The notes under the pieces: generated by a model | Told to the model about the DNA's origin: nothing | Seen by the model: only the letters and a program-made list of their open reading frames with translations | The model's database searches: none | In this document: positions 32,530 through 41,492 of the stretch, piece after piece | Layout: each line of letters opens with the position of its first letter | Position numbering within the stretch: the stretch's first letter is position 1 | Assembly (NCBI GenBank): GCA_963681505.1 | Contig: OY811988.1 | Coordinates: 1,988,806-2,052,805, forward strand | Source: Eunapius fragilis | Lineage: Eukaryota; Porifera; Demospongiae; Spongillida; Spongillidae | Direction: 5' to 3' | Length of the DNA: 64,000 nt | Made by a program: the position numbers and the translations under genes

Positions 32530-33285
32530 AGTGCACCTCCATACTCTTGCGTTTGTTGTTCCTGTGTTGAATTTGATAAAGAATATCGCTGAGCACCTTA
32601 TGTATGATGTAAGGCCCTTGCCAATAACAATGGAACTTAGGGGATTTACCTCTGGGTACTGCTGGACAATGAAGCCAAACCATGTCAACTATCTTGAAAG
32701 GCTTCCCATTGCACAATTTGTCATAATGCACTTTTTGCCTTCTTTGTTGTAACCCCATGTACTCTCTAACCTGCCGATATGCCCTGTCTAAGCGCAGCCT
32801 GAGACCCATGGCATACTTGTTAAGCTCTGTAGGAGGATAATGTGGGGGCAAGCCAAACATAACATCAATGGGTAACCTCACTTCTCTCCCAAAAACAAGC
32901 TGATATGGTGTGCACCCTGTAGATTTCTGCACACTTGTACGGTAGGCAAACATCAGCAAGGGTATGTATGAATCCCAATTACATGTATCCTCTCTAGCTG
33001 CTATACTTAGAAGGTTTAACAAGGTACAGTTAAACCGTTCTATTAAACCATCAGTCTGCGGATGGTAAGCTGTAGTTCTAGTTTTCTTAATGCCCAGCAA
33101 TTTGCACATGGCTTTAACAAGAGCAGAATCAAAATTTCGGCCTTGATCTGTATGAAGGATATTTGGGGTGCCAAAACGACAGACAAATTGATGCACAAAA
33201 ACTTCTGCTACTTTTTCAGCTTCAATGCTGGCCAAGGGAAATGATTCCACCTATTTTGTAAAATAATCCCCAACTACCAAGATAT
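32530..33285 (-). pseudogene. Gypsy-A integrase, downstream half
   Basis: Resumes after the foldback element with KYILVVGDYFTK, a TAG, and VESFPLASIEAEKVAEVFVH. LHTDQGRNFDSALV and AYHPQTDGLIERFN carry the second Asp and the Glu of the integrase D,D-35-E triad. The end GPYIIHKVLSDILYQIQ to MEVHFN is the C-terminal DNA-binding part and leads into the TTAA at 32526. Its upstream half is at 45428-45815, so the foldback insertion split one domain. Confidence 0.85.
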
Positions 33286-33323
33286 ATTTGGGAAAGTTTC
33301 CGAGAAAAGGGACCTAGCGTGTA

Positions 33324-33496
33324 TGTAAGCGGCCAAGATTGATAGCAGGTATACACGAGGTACAGACTGACAAACATACAACAATAATGTATATATATAT
33401 ATGTGTGATCACGGGTGTGCGTGTGACAATCTATTACACAAGGTTCCATCAATACAATGTACTGCGCAAGCGCAGACTAATAAATCCTGCATTACA
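33324..33496 (-). repeat. Gypsy-B 3' LTR (173 bp)
   Basis: Begins TGTAAGCGGCC on the plus strand and ends GCATTACA. Contains a (TA)n stretch one unit longer than in the other LTR. Confidence 0.93.
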
Positions 33497-33510
33497 CTGC
33501 TCCCTTCTTT

Positions 33511-36500
33511 TTAGTGTTCCACATATATTCCATAGCGCTGTGTGCGTTGTCTATCTCGCACGGGGTATCGGCGTTGTTCATTTAAGGGTGGTACAGGTGG
33601 GTTCGCAATTTCTGGGACTGCTGCCTCTTCTTGCTGTACTGGATCATCGTCATCGCTGTCAACCAGATCCAGATTTGTACCAACTGGTTCTTGTTCTCTG
33701 GACCCTGTGTTCTCTGGCTTGTCATCGGATATTACACACGGCTTGAGCCTGTCAAAATGAACAAATGTTGTTTTCCTCCGACCTTGAAGGTTTTTGATTT
33801 TGTACGTGGTCTCGCCCAGTCGTTCCATGACCTTAAAGGGTCCTTTCCAAGGATGGTGTAGCTTTCTGGATCGACCACGAGGAACAGCTGTGGAGTGTAA
33901 CCACACCAACTCGCCCGGGCTAAATGGCTTCCCATGCACTTTTTGGTCATACAGCTCTTTCTGCCTTTTATGTTCGGCCTGACAGCGCTCCCTCACCAGT
34001 GCGTATGCTTCTTGCAAGGCGTCTTTCAAGCAGCGTGCATACTCGGAGGTAGTGTTTGGCTCCATCTGATTAGTGCCGTACATCAGGTCGATCGGTAGCT
34101 TCGCCTGGCGCCCGAACATCAAGAAGAACGGAGTAAATCCTGTGGAGGAATGGACGCTAGAGTTGTAAGCCAGACAAAGTTTACGTATGTGCTGCTGCCA
34201 ATCAGCTTGATTGTTGCCGACTGCGGTGGAAAGCATGTCCAATAGAGTCCGATTGAACCGCTCCACCATTCCATTGCACTGTGGGTGGTACGGCGTGGTG
34301 CGCGTTTTTCTGATCTGCAACAGTTCGCATATCTCCTTCGCCAAATCTGACTCAAACTGTCGTCCCTGGTCGCTGTGGAGCTGTTCTGGAGGAGAAAAAC
34401 GGCAGAACATTTCATCAACAAGTTTTTTAGCAACAGTTGTGGCCTCCTGGTTCCGTATAGCATACACTTCTACCCACCGGGTAAAACAGTCCATAGCTAC
34501 CATGACATACTTACAGCCATCCTCAGTCTCGGGAAGGGGGCCCATTAAATCTACACTCACGATTTGCATCGGGTACCCAGCCTTAATGGTTTGCAGAGGA
34601 GCCCTTCTCTTTGGGGCAACCGTCTTCCTCGTGGTGCAGCTTATGCAGTTCCTACACCACTCCCCAACTGCTTCTGTACATCCTGGCCAGTAAAACCGCT
34701 CTTTCAGTCTGTGTTTCATCTTCTCCTCTCCAATGTGACCGCCTACAGCCCCTTGATGGAGATCGCGAAGAGCATCCACTTGTAACTTCGCGGGTAAAAC
34801 GAGCTGCTGGAATCTTCTACTTCCATCCACGCATTTCTTCCACAGGATACCATCATAAATGCAGAGGGCGTCCCAGTGTTGCATCAGGAGACGACTTCCT
34901 CGACTCCACGATTTAACAATATCAGGGCTCGTTGGTTGACCACAAGATACAGCACAGTGAACAGGTTGGATGGTTGAGTCGTCCAGTTGCATCTGCCTCA
35001 TCTCAGCTGGAGTATATTTCTGGAACGGATTGGAAACCACTCCTACCATGACGGTTTTCTCCGATTCTATATCTTCGTCCCTACCGCACTGCCTGCATGG
35101 GACACGGGAAAGGGCGTCAGCGTTGCAATGGCGCAAGCCTTGGCGGTGCACAACGGTGAAGTTATACTCCTGGAGTCTCTCTAGCCAGCGAGCCAGTTGA
35201 CCTTCCGGTTCTTTAAAATTCCGGATCCAGACCAGAGATCCATGGTCAGTTCGAAGGGTGAATTCTCGCCCAAGGAGATACTGTCTAAAATGATGTACAA
35301 ATTCCACAACTGCTAATAATTCTTTACGTGTTACACAATACCTTTGCTCTGGCCTAGTAAGCGATCTGCTCGCATAGGCAATAACACGCTCAGAACCACA
35401 ATCACTAACCTGTGAAAGCACAGTACCAATTCCAACATCACTTGCATCCGTGTCGAGTATGAAACGTCGCTCATAATCTGGGTATGCAAGGACTGGGGAA
35501 GAAACCAAACGTTTACGCAATTCATCAAAAGCGTTTTGGCATCCAATGGTCCATTCGAAAGGTGCGTTTTTCTCTGTCAACCGCTGTAGTGGTTTTGAGA
35601 TCAAGGCAAAGTCTTTTACAAAACGCCTATAGTAATTGGCTAGCCCCAAAAATTGTTGAACTTCTTTTCTGTTCTGGGGAATGGACCACTTCGACACAGC
35701 CTCAGTTTTGCTTGGATCTGTTGCAACACCATCTGTGGATACTATATGGCCTAGAAATGTTACTTGCTGCCTGCAGAGTGTACACTTTTTTGGTTTTAGC
35801 TTGAGACCCGCCCCCCTCAGACGAGTGAAGACACTAGTGAGGTGATGCAAATGCTCCTGAAATGTAGTACCTACTACAATTATATCGTCAAAATACACTA
35901 AACAGCTCGACCATTTTAACCCACTCAAGACTCTATCCATTAAATGCTGAAATGTCGCTGGAGCGTTACATAAGCCAAATGGCATTACCTTGAATTGGTA
36001 AAGTCCTTCCGGTGTTGTGAAGGCTGTCTTAGGTTGATCCTCGGGAGCCACTTCCACTTGCCAGTACCCACTGGCAAGGTCGAGTGTGGTGAAGAATTTA
36101 GAACCAACCAGTGTGTCCAAAGTGTCGTCCACTCGAGGTAGTGGGTAGGCATCTTTTCTTGTTACTTCGTTTACCTTCCTGTAGTCTACGCAAAATCGTG
36201 TTGTCCCATCATGCTTCTTTGCTAACACTATAGGTGAGGACCAAGGGCTGTCAGACTGTTGGATTACATCACTCTCCAGCATGTCCCTCAGCAAGCCTCG
36301 GAGCTCCTCCCTGCGTGCCTGAGGAATACGACGTGGAGATAGGTGCACTGGTTGAGCATCACTGGTGAAAATATGATGCTTCAGCTCTTTAGTGCGGCCC
36401 AAGTCCTTGCTGCTGAAAGAAAAGACATCGGCAAACTCCACAAGAAGAGAATAGAGTTGTTCTCTTTCACTCTCACTAATGTGATTCCCAACCTTGGACA

Positions 36501-38178
36501 CCAAATCCCATAAAATGCTCTGGCATTCCGGTGAGACTTCAGCATTCTTCATCACTGTAGATATGTTGATAACTGGATCTTGCTCCAGGAGCTCCATGCT
36601 TGCAATCTGTGTTCCTTTCTTCAGCACCACCATTTCATCACGTGGGTTCAGTATACGTACTGGTACTACATTACTGCTTGGAGACACTACTGCATTAGCC
36701 ACCATCACACCCTTACAAGTGGCTGACTTGTGTCCTACAAACCACGTACCATTAGTGACTGGACCAGCAATTTTTACCATAACTTCCATTTCACTTCCTG
36801 CTGGAACAACTGTTTTCTCTTTTAGGACCAGTCCAACAGTTGCAACTCCTTGTTCTGTGGTGGTTTTGCTTAAGAATGGAATTGAAAGCTTTTGGGAGGG
36901 GAATGTGAGTACCTTCTGACCACAATCAATCACACAACTATTAGCTTCCAAAAAATCCAACCCAAGGATTGCCTCTATAGTGATGTCATCAGTTACAATG
37001 CAAGTGACCATAAATGGAGTACCCTTGAACAAAACCTGTATGTTTCCACACCCACATATAGACAATGAAGCCCCATTGACCCCTACAAGCTTTTTTCCAG
37101 ACCACTGTTCAAGAACAAGTGTACTGTCCCTGTTTACAAGTTGTGTCCAGACATCCTTGCGGATAAGAGATACAGCTGCTCCCGTATCAACAACGAATGC
37201 AATAGCTACCACCCCAATGACTCCCTTTACGCTGTAACTTACCCCGCAAGTTACCGAAAGAGAAGGAACAGTCAACTGATCAGTTTGAGCCTCTACATGT
37301 CTTCTTCCCTCACGTGGTGGGCTCTTTTCCACTGAGGGACTGAAGTTTCCCTGATGCTGCTCTGTTGCGCGACTCCGACAAAATCTTGCAATATGGCCTT
37401 TCTTGCCACAAGTCCAACAGACTACAGCCTTGCGTTTCCCACTCTCAGCCTCCCCAGTTTGCTTACTTGTCCGAGGCCTTGTGGAACTCCCTTGTCTCTC
37501 GAGTAGCATCTCCAACCGTTGTAGCCGCTCGCCAAGCAACTTCACCGTCTGAGGTTCATCAAGTGGAGAGACAGCTGCGACAGCTTCAGCACGGTCTGCA
37601 CGGCATACGCGTACATCTGGGTCTGGTTCCTGTGGGGACACAGCGCTCACTCGCAGCGGCTTACCGGAGCTTCCCAAGTACGACTCTAATTCAATTGTTG
37701 CGACGACGGCCTCCTCGACGTTGGTGGGTCGTTTCTGCTTCACGCCGAAAGCGACTTGGGCGTTTTCAATTTGTGCCAAAAACTGGTTTAATGCAAGACG
37801 TTCTCTTGCCTTCTCCTCCAGGTCAGGATACGCTTTGTCCGCAAGAACTCTCAATACGTCGCCGAAAGTAGCCCAGTCTTCGTCCTTTCGCCTCGTTCTG
37901 GCACTTAACTCGGCCACGTAGAGTTGCCTCTTACTGTCAGGGTCAAAACGGCGCTGTAAGGATTTTATGCACTCACCGTAGTTTTCTTTCACATCTTGTG
38001 GCAACTTCTTGAACGCTGTCTGAGCCTTCCCAGTTAGACGCACCTTCAGCCATTTTAATTTCTCCTCACCAGTGGCCCACTTGTTGACAGTGGCTACGTT
38101 CTCGAAATGGTCTACCCATTCCGCCCAGCCACCCGCTTCGCCTCCGTAGGGCTCAGGTAGGAGCAAGGGTTTGGACAT
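33511..38178 (-). CDS. Gypsy-B Gag-Pol polyprotein, single intact frame (1,555 aa)
   Basis: The start MSKPLLLPEPYGG (ATG 38178) lies just after the primer site; the frame is open further up into the LTR, but that part is not expected to be translated. Domains in order: capsid-like region (KLKWLKVRLTGKAQTAFKKL), zinc knuckle CWTCGKKGHIARFC, protease FVVDTGAAVSLI, RT (FCVDYRKVNEV; YFDDIIVVG), RNase H (LDTDASDVGIGTVLS), integrase zinc region (HIGEEKMK, CRNCISC), integrase core (VSVDLMGPLP; HSDQGRQFES; NGMVERFNRTL) and C-terminal DNA-binding region ending FVHFDRLKPC plus an acidic tail. All expected catalytic acids are present. Gag and Pol in one frame means no frameshift is used to set their ratio. 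The relative Gypsy-C is at 59779. Confidence 0.94.
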   Translation of the reverse strand: MSKPLLLPEPYGGEAGGWAEWVDHFENVATVNKWATGEEKLKWLKVRLTGKAQTAFKKLPQDVKENYGECIKSLQRRFDPDSKRQLYVAELSARTRRKDEDWATFGDVLRVLADKAYPDLEEKARERLALNQFLAQIENAQVAFGVKQKRPTNVEEAVVATIELESYLGSSGKPLRVSAVSPQEPDPDVRVCRADRAEAVAAVSPLDEPQTVKLLGERLQRLEMLLERQGSSTRPRTSKQTGEAESGKRKAVVCWTCGKKGHIARFCRSRATEQHQGNFSPSVEKSPPREGRRHVEAQTDQLTVPSLSVTCGVSYSVKGVIGVVAIAFVVDTGAAVSLIRKDVWTQLVNRDSTLVLEQWSGKKLVGVNGASLSICGCGNIQVLFKGTPFMVTCIVTDDITIEAILGLDFLEANSCVIDCGQKVLTFPSQKLSIPFLSKTTTEQGVATVGLVLKEKTVVPAGSEMEVMVKIAGPVTNGTWFVGHKSATCKGVMVANAVVSPSSNVVPVRILNPRDEMVVLKKGTQIASMELLEQDPVINISTVMKNAEVSPECQSILWDLVSKVGNHISESEREQLYSLLVEFADVFSFSSKDLGRTKELKHHIFTSDAQPVHLSPRRIPQARREELRGLLRDMLESDVIQQSDSPWSSPIVLAKKHDGTTRFCVDYRKVNEVTRKDAYPLPRVDDTLDTLVGSKFFTTLDLASGYWQVEVAPEDQPKTAFTTPEGLYQFKVMPFGLCNAPATFQHLMDRVLSGLKWSSCLVYFDDIIVVGTTFQEHLHHLTSVFTRLRGAGLKLKPKKCTLCRQQVTFLGHIVSTDGVATDPSKTEAVSKWSIPQNRKEVQQFLGLANYYRRFVKDFALISKPLQRLTEKNAPFEWTIGCQNAFDELRKRLVSSPVLAYPDYERRFILDTDASDVGIGTVLSQVSDCGSERVIAYASRSLTRPEQRYCVTRKELLAVVEFVHHFRQYLLGREFTLRTDHGSLVWIRNFKEPEGQLARWLERLQEYNFTVVHRQGLRHCNADALSRVPCRQCGRDEDIESEKTVMVGVVSNPFQKYTPAEMRQMQLDDSTIQPVHCAVSCGQPTSPDIVKSWSRGSRLLMQHWDALCIYDGILWKKCVDGSRRFQQLVLPAKLQVDALRDLHQGAVGGHIGEEKMKHRLKERFYWPGCTEAVGEWCRNCISCTTRKTVAPKRRAPLQTIKAGYPMQIVSVDLMGPLPETEDGCKYVMVAMDCFTRWVEVYAIRNQEATTVAKKLVDEMFCRFSPPEQLHSDQGRQFESDLAKEICELLQIRKTRTTPYHPQCNGMVERFNRTLLDMLSTAVGNNQADWQQHIRKLCLAYNSSVHSSTGFTPFFLMFGRQAKLPIDLMYGTNQMEPNTTSEYARCLKDALQEAYALVRERCQAEHKRQKELYDQKVHGKPFSPGELVWLHSTAVPRGRSRKLHHPWKGPFKVMERLGETTYKIKNLQGRRKTTFVHFDRLKPCVISDDKPENTGSREQEPVGTNLDLVDSDDDDPVQQEEAAVPEIANPPVPPLNEQRRYPVRDRQRTQRYGIYVEH

Positions 38179-38207
38179 TCCAACTCGTGTAGAGCCGACT
38201 ACGCCAG

Positions 38208-38378
38208 TGTAAGCGGCCAAGATTGATAGCAGGTATACACGAGGTACAGACTGACAAACATACAACAATAATGTATATATATATGTGTGATCACGGGTGT
38301 GCGTGTGACAATCTATTACACAAGGTTCCATCAATACAATGTACTGCGCAAGCGCAGACTAATAAATCCTGCATTACA
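38208..38378 (-). repeat. Gypsy-B 5' LTR (171 bp)
   Basis: Direct repeat of 33324-33496; adjacent primer-binding sequence marks it as 5'. Confidence 0.93.
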
Positions 38379-38382
38379 TGTA

Positions 38383-39527
38383 TTATAAAAAAGCATAATA
38401 AAAATGCACCACGTTTGAAATGCTATAACTTCCGAACGGTTAACGCTACTGTCTTCCTATTTTCAGCACTTCATAATACACCATTTCTATATGATAAAAT
38501 ACATTTTGGGATCTTGAACATGCTCCATGCCAGTGTCGCGATGTCCGATACCTCTTGGGGTTCAAACTCCCCATATCTTTCGGCAGGAAATCTCAATTCA
38601 TTCCAAAATTGATTTATACGTAGAGGGATCCTGTGCCTATCGATTTGTCCTGTTCGTTAATTTTTACGTTACCCGTTACAAAGATATTGCTTTGCAAAGT
38701 AGGAACATATTTCCCGCTCGATTCGCGCCATTCTATGGCCAGAGACAGCATGAATATTATACTCTTCCTGTTGATAACCTATTACCACGCCTACAAGACC
38801 CTATTGCGTGATGGCGCTGCACATCGATCGTTGATTTGCTGTACAGCATACGGTAAGTTAAGATTGTCAACGTTCTTTGATATAGGCACAGATAAGGCAG
38901 CACGGCGCCGTATAACACGAGTGGAGACGAGCCGACTCGTTAATTTGGTTGCAACGATTAGGCCGGTACGATATTCAGGTCGAGGACGAGGACGGCGTGC
39001 ATGGTTGAGAACGTTGATGCTGATGACGATGGTAATTATGGCAATTTCAATGGTTATGATTGACGACAACGATGTTGACAATAAATTTGATGACGGCGAG
39101 TCCAAGGAGAAGTGATGGTGGTAATGAAGGTGTTAATTGTAATGGAAGTAATGATAATGATGATGATGATGATGGTAGTGGTGGTGGTGGCCCAGGTGTG
39201 CGTTAAAACTAGAAAAACCCGTCCAGCTGAATGTCTACCTCACTAGAAAAGGTTACTGCAAAACAGCTGCTCAATGAAGTACGGTGATATGCTCCCATTA
39301 TAGATTGGCCAAGAAAACCAGAATGGTGCTGTGACAAGGGCATATAGGTCCTCATATTGGTCTACACGTCCTTGTGAACTTTTGCACACACATGCATTGT
39401 TACTAATACACCATTGTATGGCGTATTCTTGTACAAACACACACATGCACATACATATCTTCACCCATATACACAAGTATTTTGTTCCATTTAACTGCTT
39501 GTATGTAATCTGTACCCCACTACTCTA
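38383..39527 (+). repeat. Foldback element, left outer arm
   Basis: Together with 33290-33323 this is the inverse of 44258-45427, with only scattered substitutions. It contains a (GAT)n/(GGT)n microsatellite at about 39155-39190. A 160-codon frame (38633-39115) starting MPIDLSCSLIFTLPVTKILL is kept in both arms, but no domain is recognised and a 104-codon frame lies opposite, so I do not call it a gene. Confidence 0.88.
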
Positions 39528-40063
39528 GACAGCCATGCAGTGGACATTACTATAGACAGCTGTGGAGTGGACACCACTGTAGATAGCTGTGGAGTGGACA
39601 CTACTGTAGGCAGCTATGCAGTGGACACTACTGTAGACAGCCATGCAGTGGACACTACTGTAGACAGCTGTGGAGTGGACACTACAGTAGACAGCTGTGG
39701 AGTGGACACTACTGTAGACAGCTGTGGAGTGGACACTACTGTAGACAGCTGTATAGTGGACACTTCTGTAGACAGCTGTGGAGTGGACGCTACTGTAGAC
39801 AGCTGTAGAGTGGACACTACTGTAGACAGCTGTGGAGTGGACACTATACTGTAGACAGCTGTGGAGTGGACACAATTGTAGACAGCTGTGGAGTGACACT
39901 ACTGTAGACAGCCATGCAGTGGACACTACTGTAGACAGCTGAGGAGTGGACACTACTGTAGACAGCTGTGGAGTGGACGCTAATGTAGACAGCTGTAGAG
40001 TGGACACTACTGTAGACAGCTATGGAGTGGACGCTACTGTAGACAGCTGTGGAGTGGACGCTA
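39528..40063 (+). repeat. 27-bp minisatellite, left array (about 20 units)
   Basis: Units of 27 bp with core CTACTGTAGACAGCTGTGGA on the plus strand. Because 27 is a multiple of three, several frames stay open and give repeated nonapeptides such as VDTTVDSCG. The order of variant units at the outer edge is the same as in the right array read in reverse. Confidence 0.93.
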
Positions 40064-41492
40064 TTATCCTGCTGTACATGCTTGTTCAGTTACATTCGTA
40101 CCTCTAGAGGTTCAAAACGTGCCTGGGCCTTGCATCCTGAAAACATTTCCTACGTATGTAAACTGTACCACGGGCCCTGACCAACCCAAATCAGTTAGAG
40201 ATAGGGCTAGTAATGATATTTACAACTCAAGCGGGTGTTTTAAGCAATGAATATCATTACTAGCTCTCACTACTGATTGGTAAGGTCGAACGCTGACCTG
40301 ATAAAATTGGATTGCAGTACGTACTTGTACACGTACAGGAACTGCAGTTGTATACTTCACTCAACAGTCTTAGGACGGTGGTAAGGGTTTACCCATTGTT
40401 TTGAGGTGATCTTGAAGAGTGGGTTCAAGTAGAGAAATGATCACGAGTAGCTATTTCTTAAAGATCACTTGAACACCTTTGTTTAACCTTACTAGTATCC
40501 TATGGCTGTTGAGTCAACTCATTGCAACCTGAGCTGTTTCTGACTTTCCTAATGCCCGACCTTCTTAATCCAATATGATAGCCAGTAACAAAATTCATTA
40601 CTTGAAGTACAGACGCTTGAATTGTGATTATCATTACTAGCCCTATCTCTTACTGATTTGGGTTGGTCAGGGCCCATGGTAAGGTTTATATAGGTAGGAA
40701 ATGTTCTCAGAATGCAAGGCCCAGGCACGTTTTGAAACCTCCAGATGTATGTACTTTACACACATGATACGAACAAGCATGTATAGCAGGAATTACAGTT
40801 CATAAAGGTGTTCAGGTAATCTGCAAGAAATACACCTACTAGTATATATAACACGGTCTGGGGTGGGTCCCTTTCACAACTGCCTGCTGCATTTAGCTCG
40901 TCTGACATTAGAGTTGTCTGCTATAGTAAATCACTCCACAGCCTGCAGTAAGGTCTCCTTTGTGGCTGTCTGCTCCACTGACCACTCCACAGTTGTTGAC
41001 TGTAGTGCATACACCAAAGCTGTCTGCCTGCTCCAGGACAGCTACATGTATCAGCCATAGAGTCTACTCCACATATGTCTACTGTACTGTACACTTGCCA
41101 TACTAAAGTGGACCCACGCCAAACAGCTATGGAATTCAGCTGTGGAGTGGATGCTTTTGCAGTCAGCTAAGGAGTAACCACAGACAAACTATGATGGCAT
41201 GGACACAGCATAGGGTTGATGACGCTATAGGCATGGCATAGACCTTATAGCCAACAGTCATGGAGTACTCTACAGCTGTCTACTGTTGTATGTGGGGACT
41301 CATATAGTTTAGATGTCTGCAGTAATGTAGTGTGAGTCGACTTCACTGCTGTATGCTGCAGGTTCTTTCTTTTGGCTATTACTCCATAATCTGCCATATT
41401 ATATACTCCATAGCACTCCGCTATGGGGTACTGCATAGCTATCTGCAAGTCAGGGTACACTTAAAAACAGCTGTCAGCAGTAGTTTCCATTC
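40064..41492. repeat. Foldback element centre with inner inverted repeat
   Basis: 40064-40226 and 40636-40796 are inverted copies (about 80% alike by eye): CTGCTGTACATGCTTGTTC, AAAACGTGCCTGGGCCTTGC, GGGCCCTGACCAACCCAAAT, GATAGGGCTAGTAATGAT. 40800-41492 is mostly unique with scattered, strongly diverged minisatellite fragments (e.g. 41140, 41270). No coding region found. Confidence 0.7.

Larger units (their letters stand above)
33324..38378 (-). mobile_element. Gypsy-B: intact Ty3/gypsy element inside the foldback arm
   Basis: LTRs 33324-33496 (173 bp) and 38208-38378 (171 bp) differ only by one TA unit. The flanking tgta (33320-33323, 38379-38382) is a 4-bp target duplication, confirmed by the uninterrupted right arm of the foldback element. 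The primer site CTGGCGTAGTCGGC directly follows the 5' LTR and a purine tract (AAAAAGAAGGGAGCAG) precedes the 3' LTR. Gag-Pol is open throughout. It is the youngest element of the nest and plausibly still active. Confidence 0.94.

Noticed and set aside
33511-38334. 1,607-residue protein starting MMEPCVIDC
   Set aside because: The first 52 codons lie in the LTR and primer site; the likely start is ATG 38178, giving 1,555 residues.
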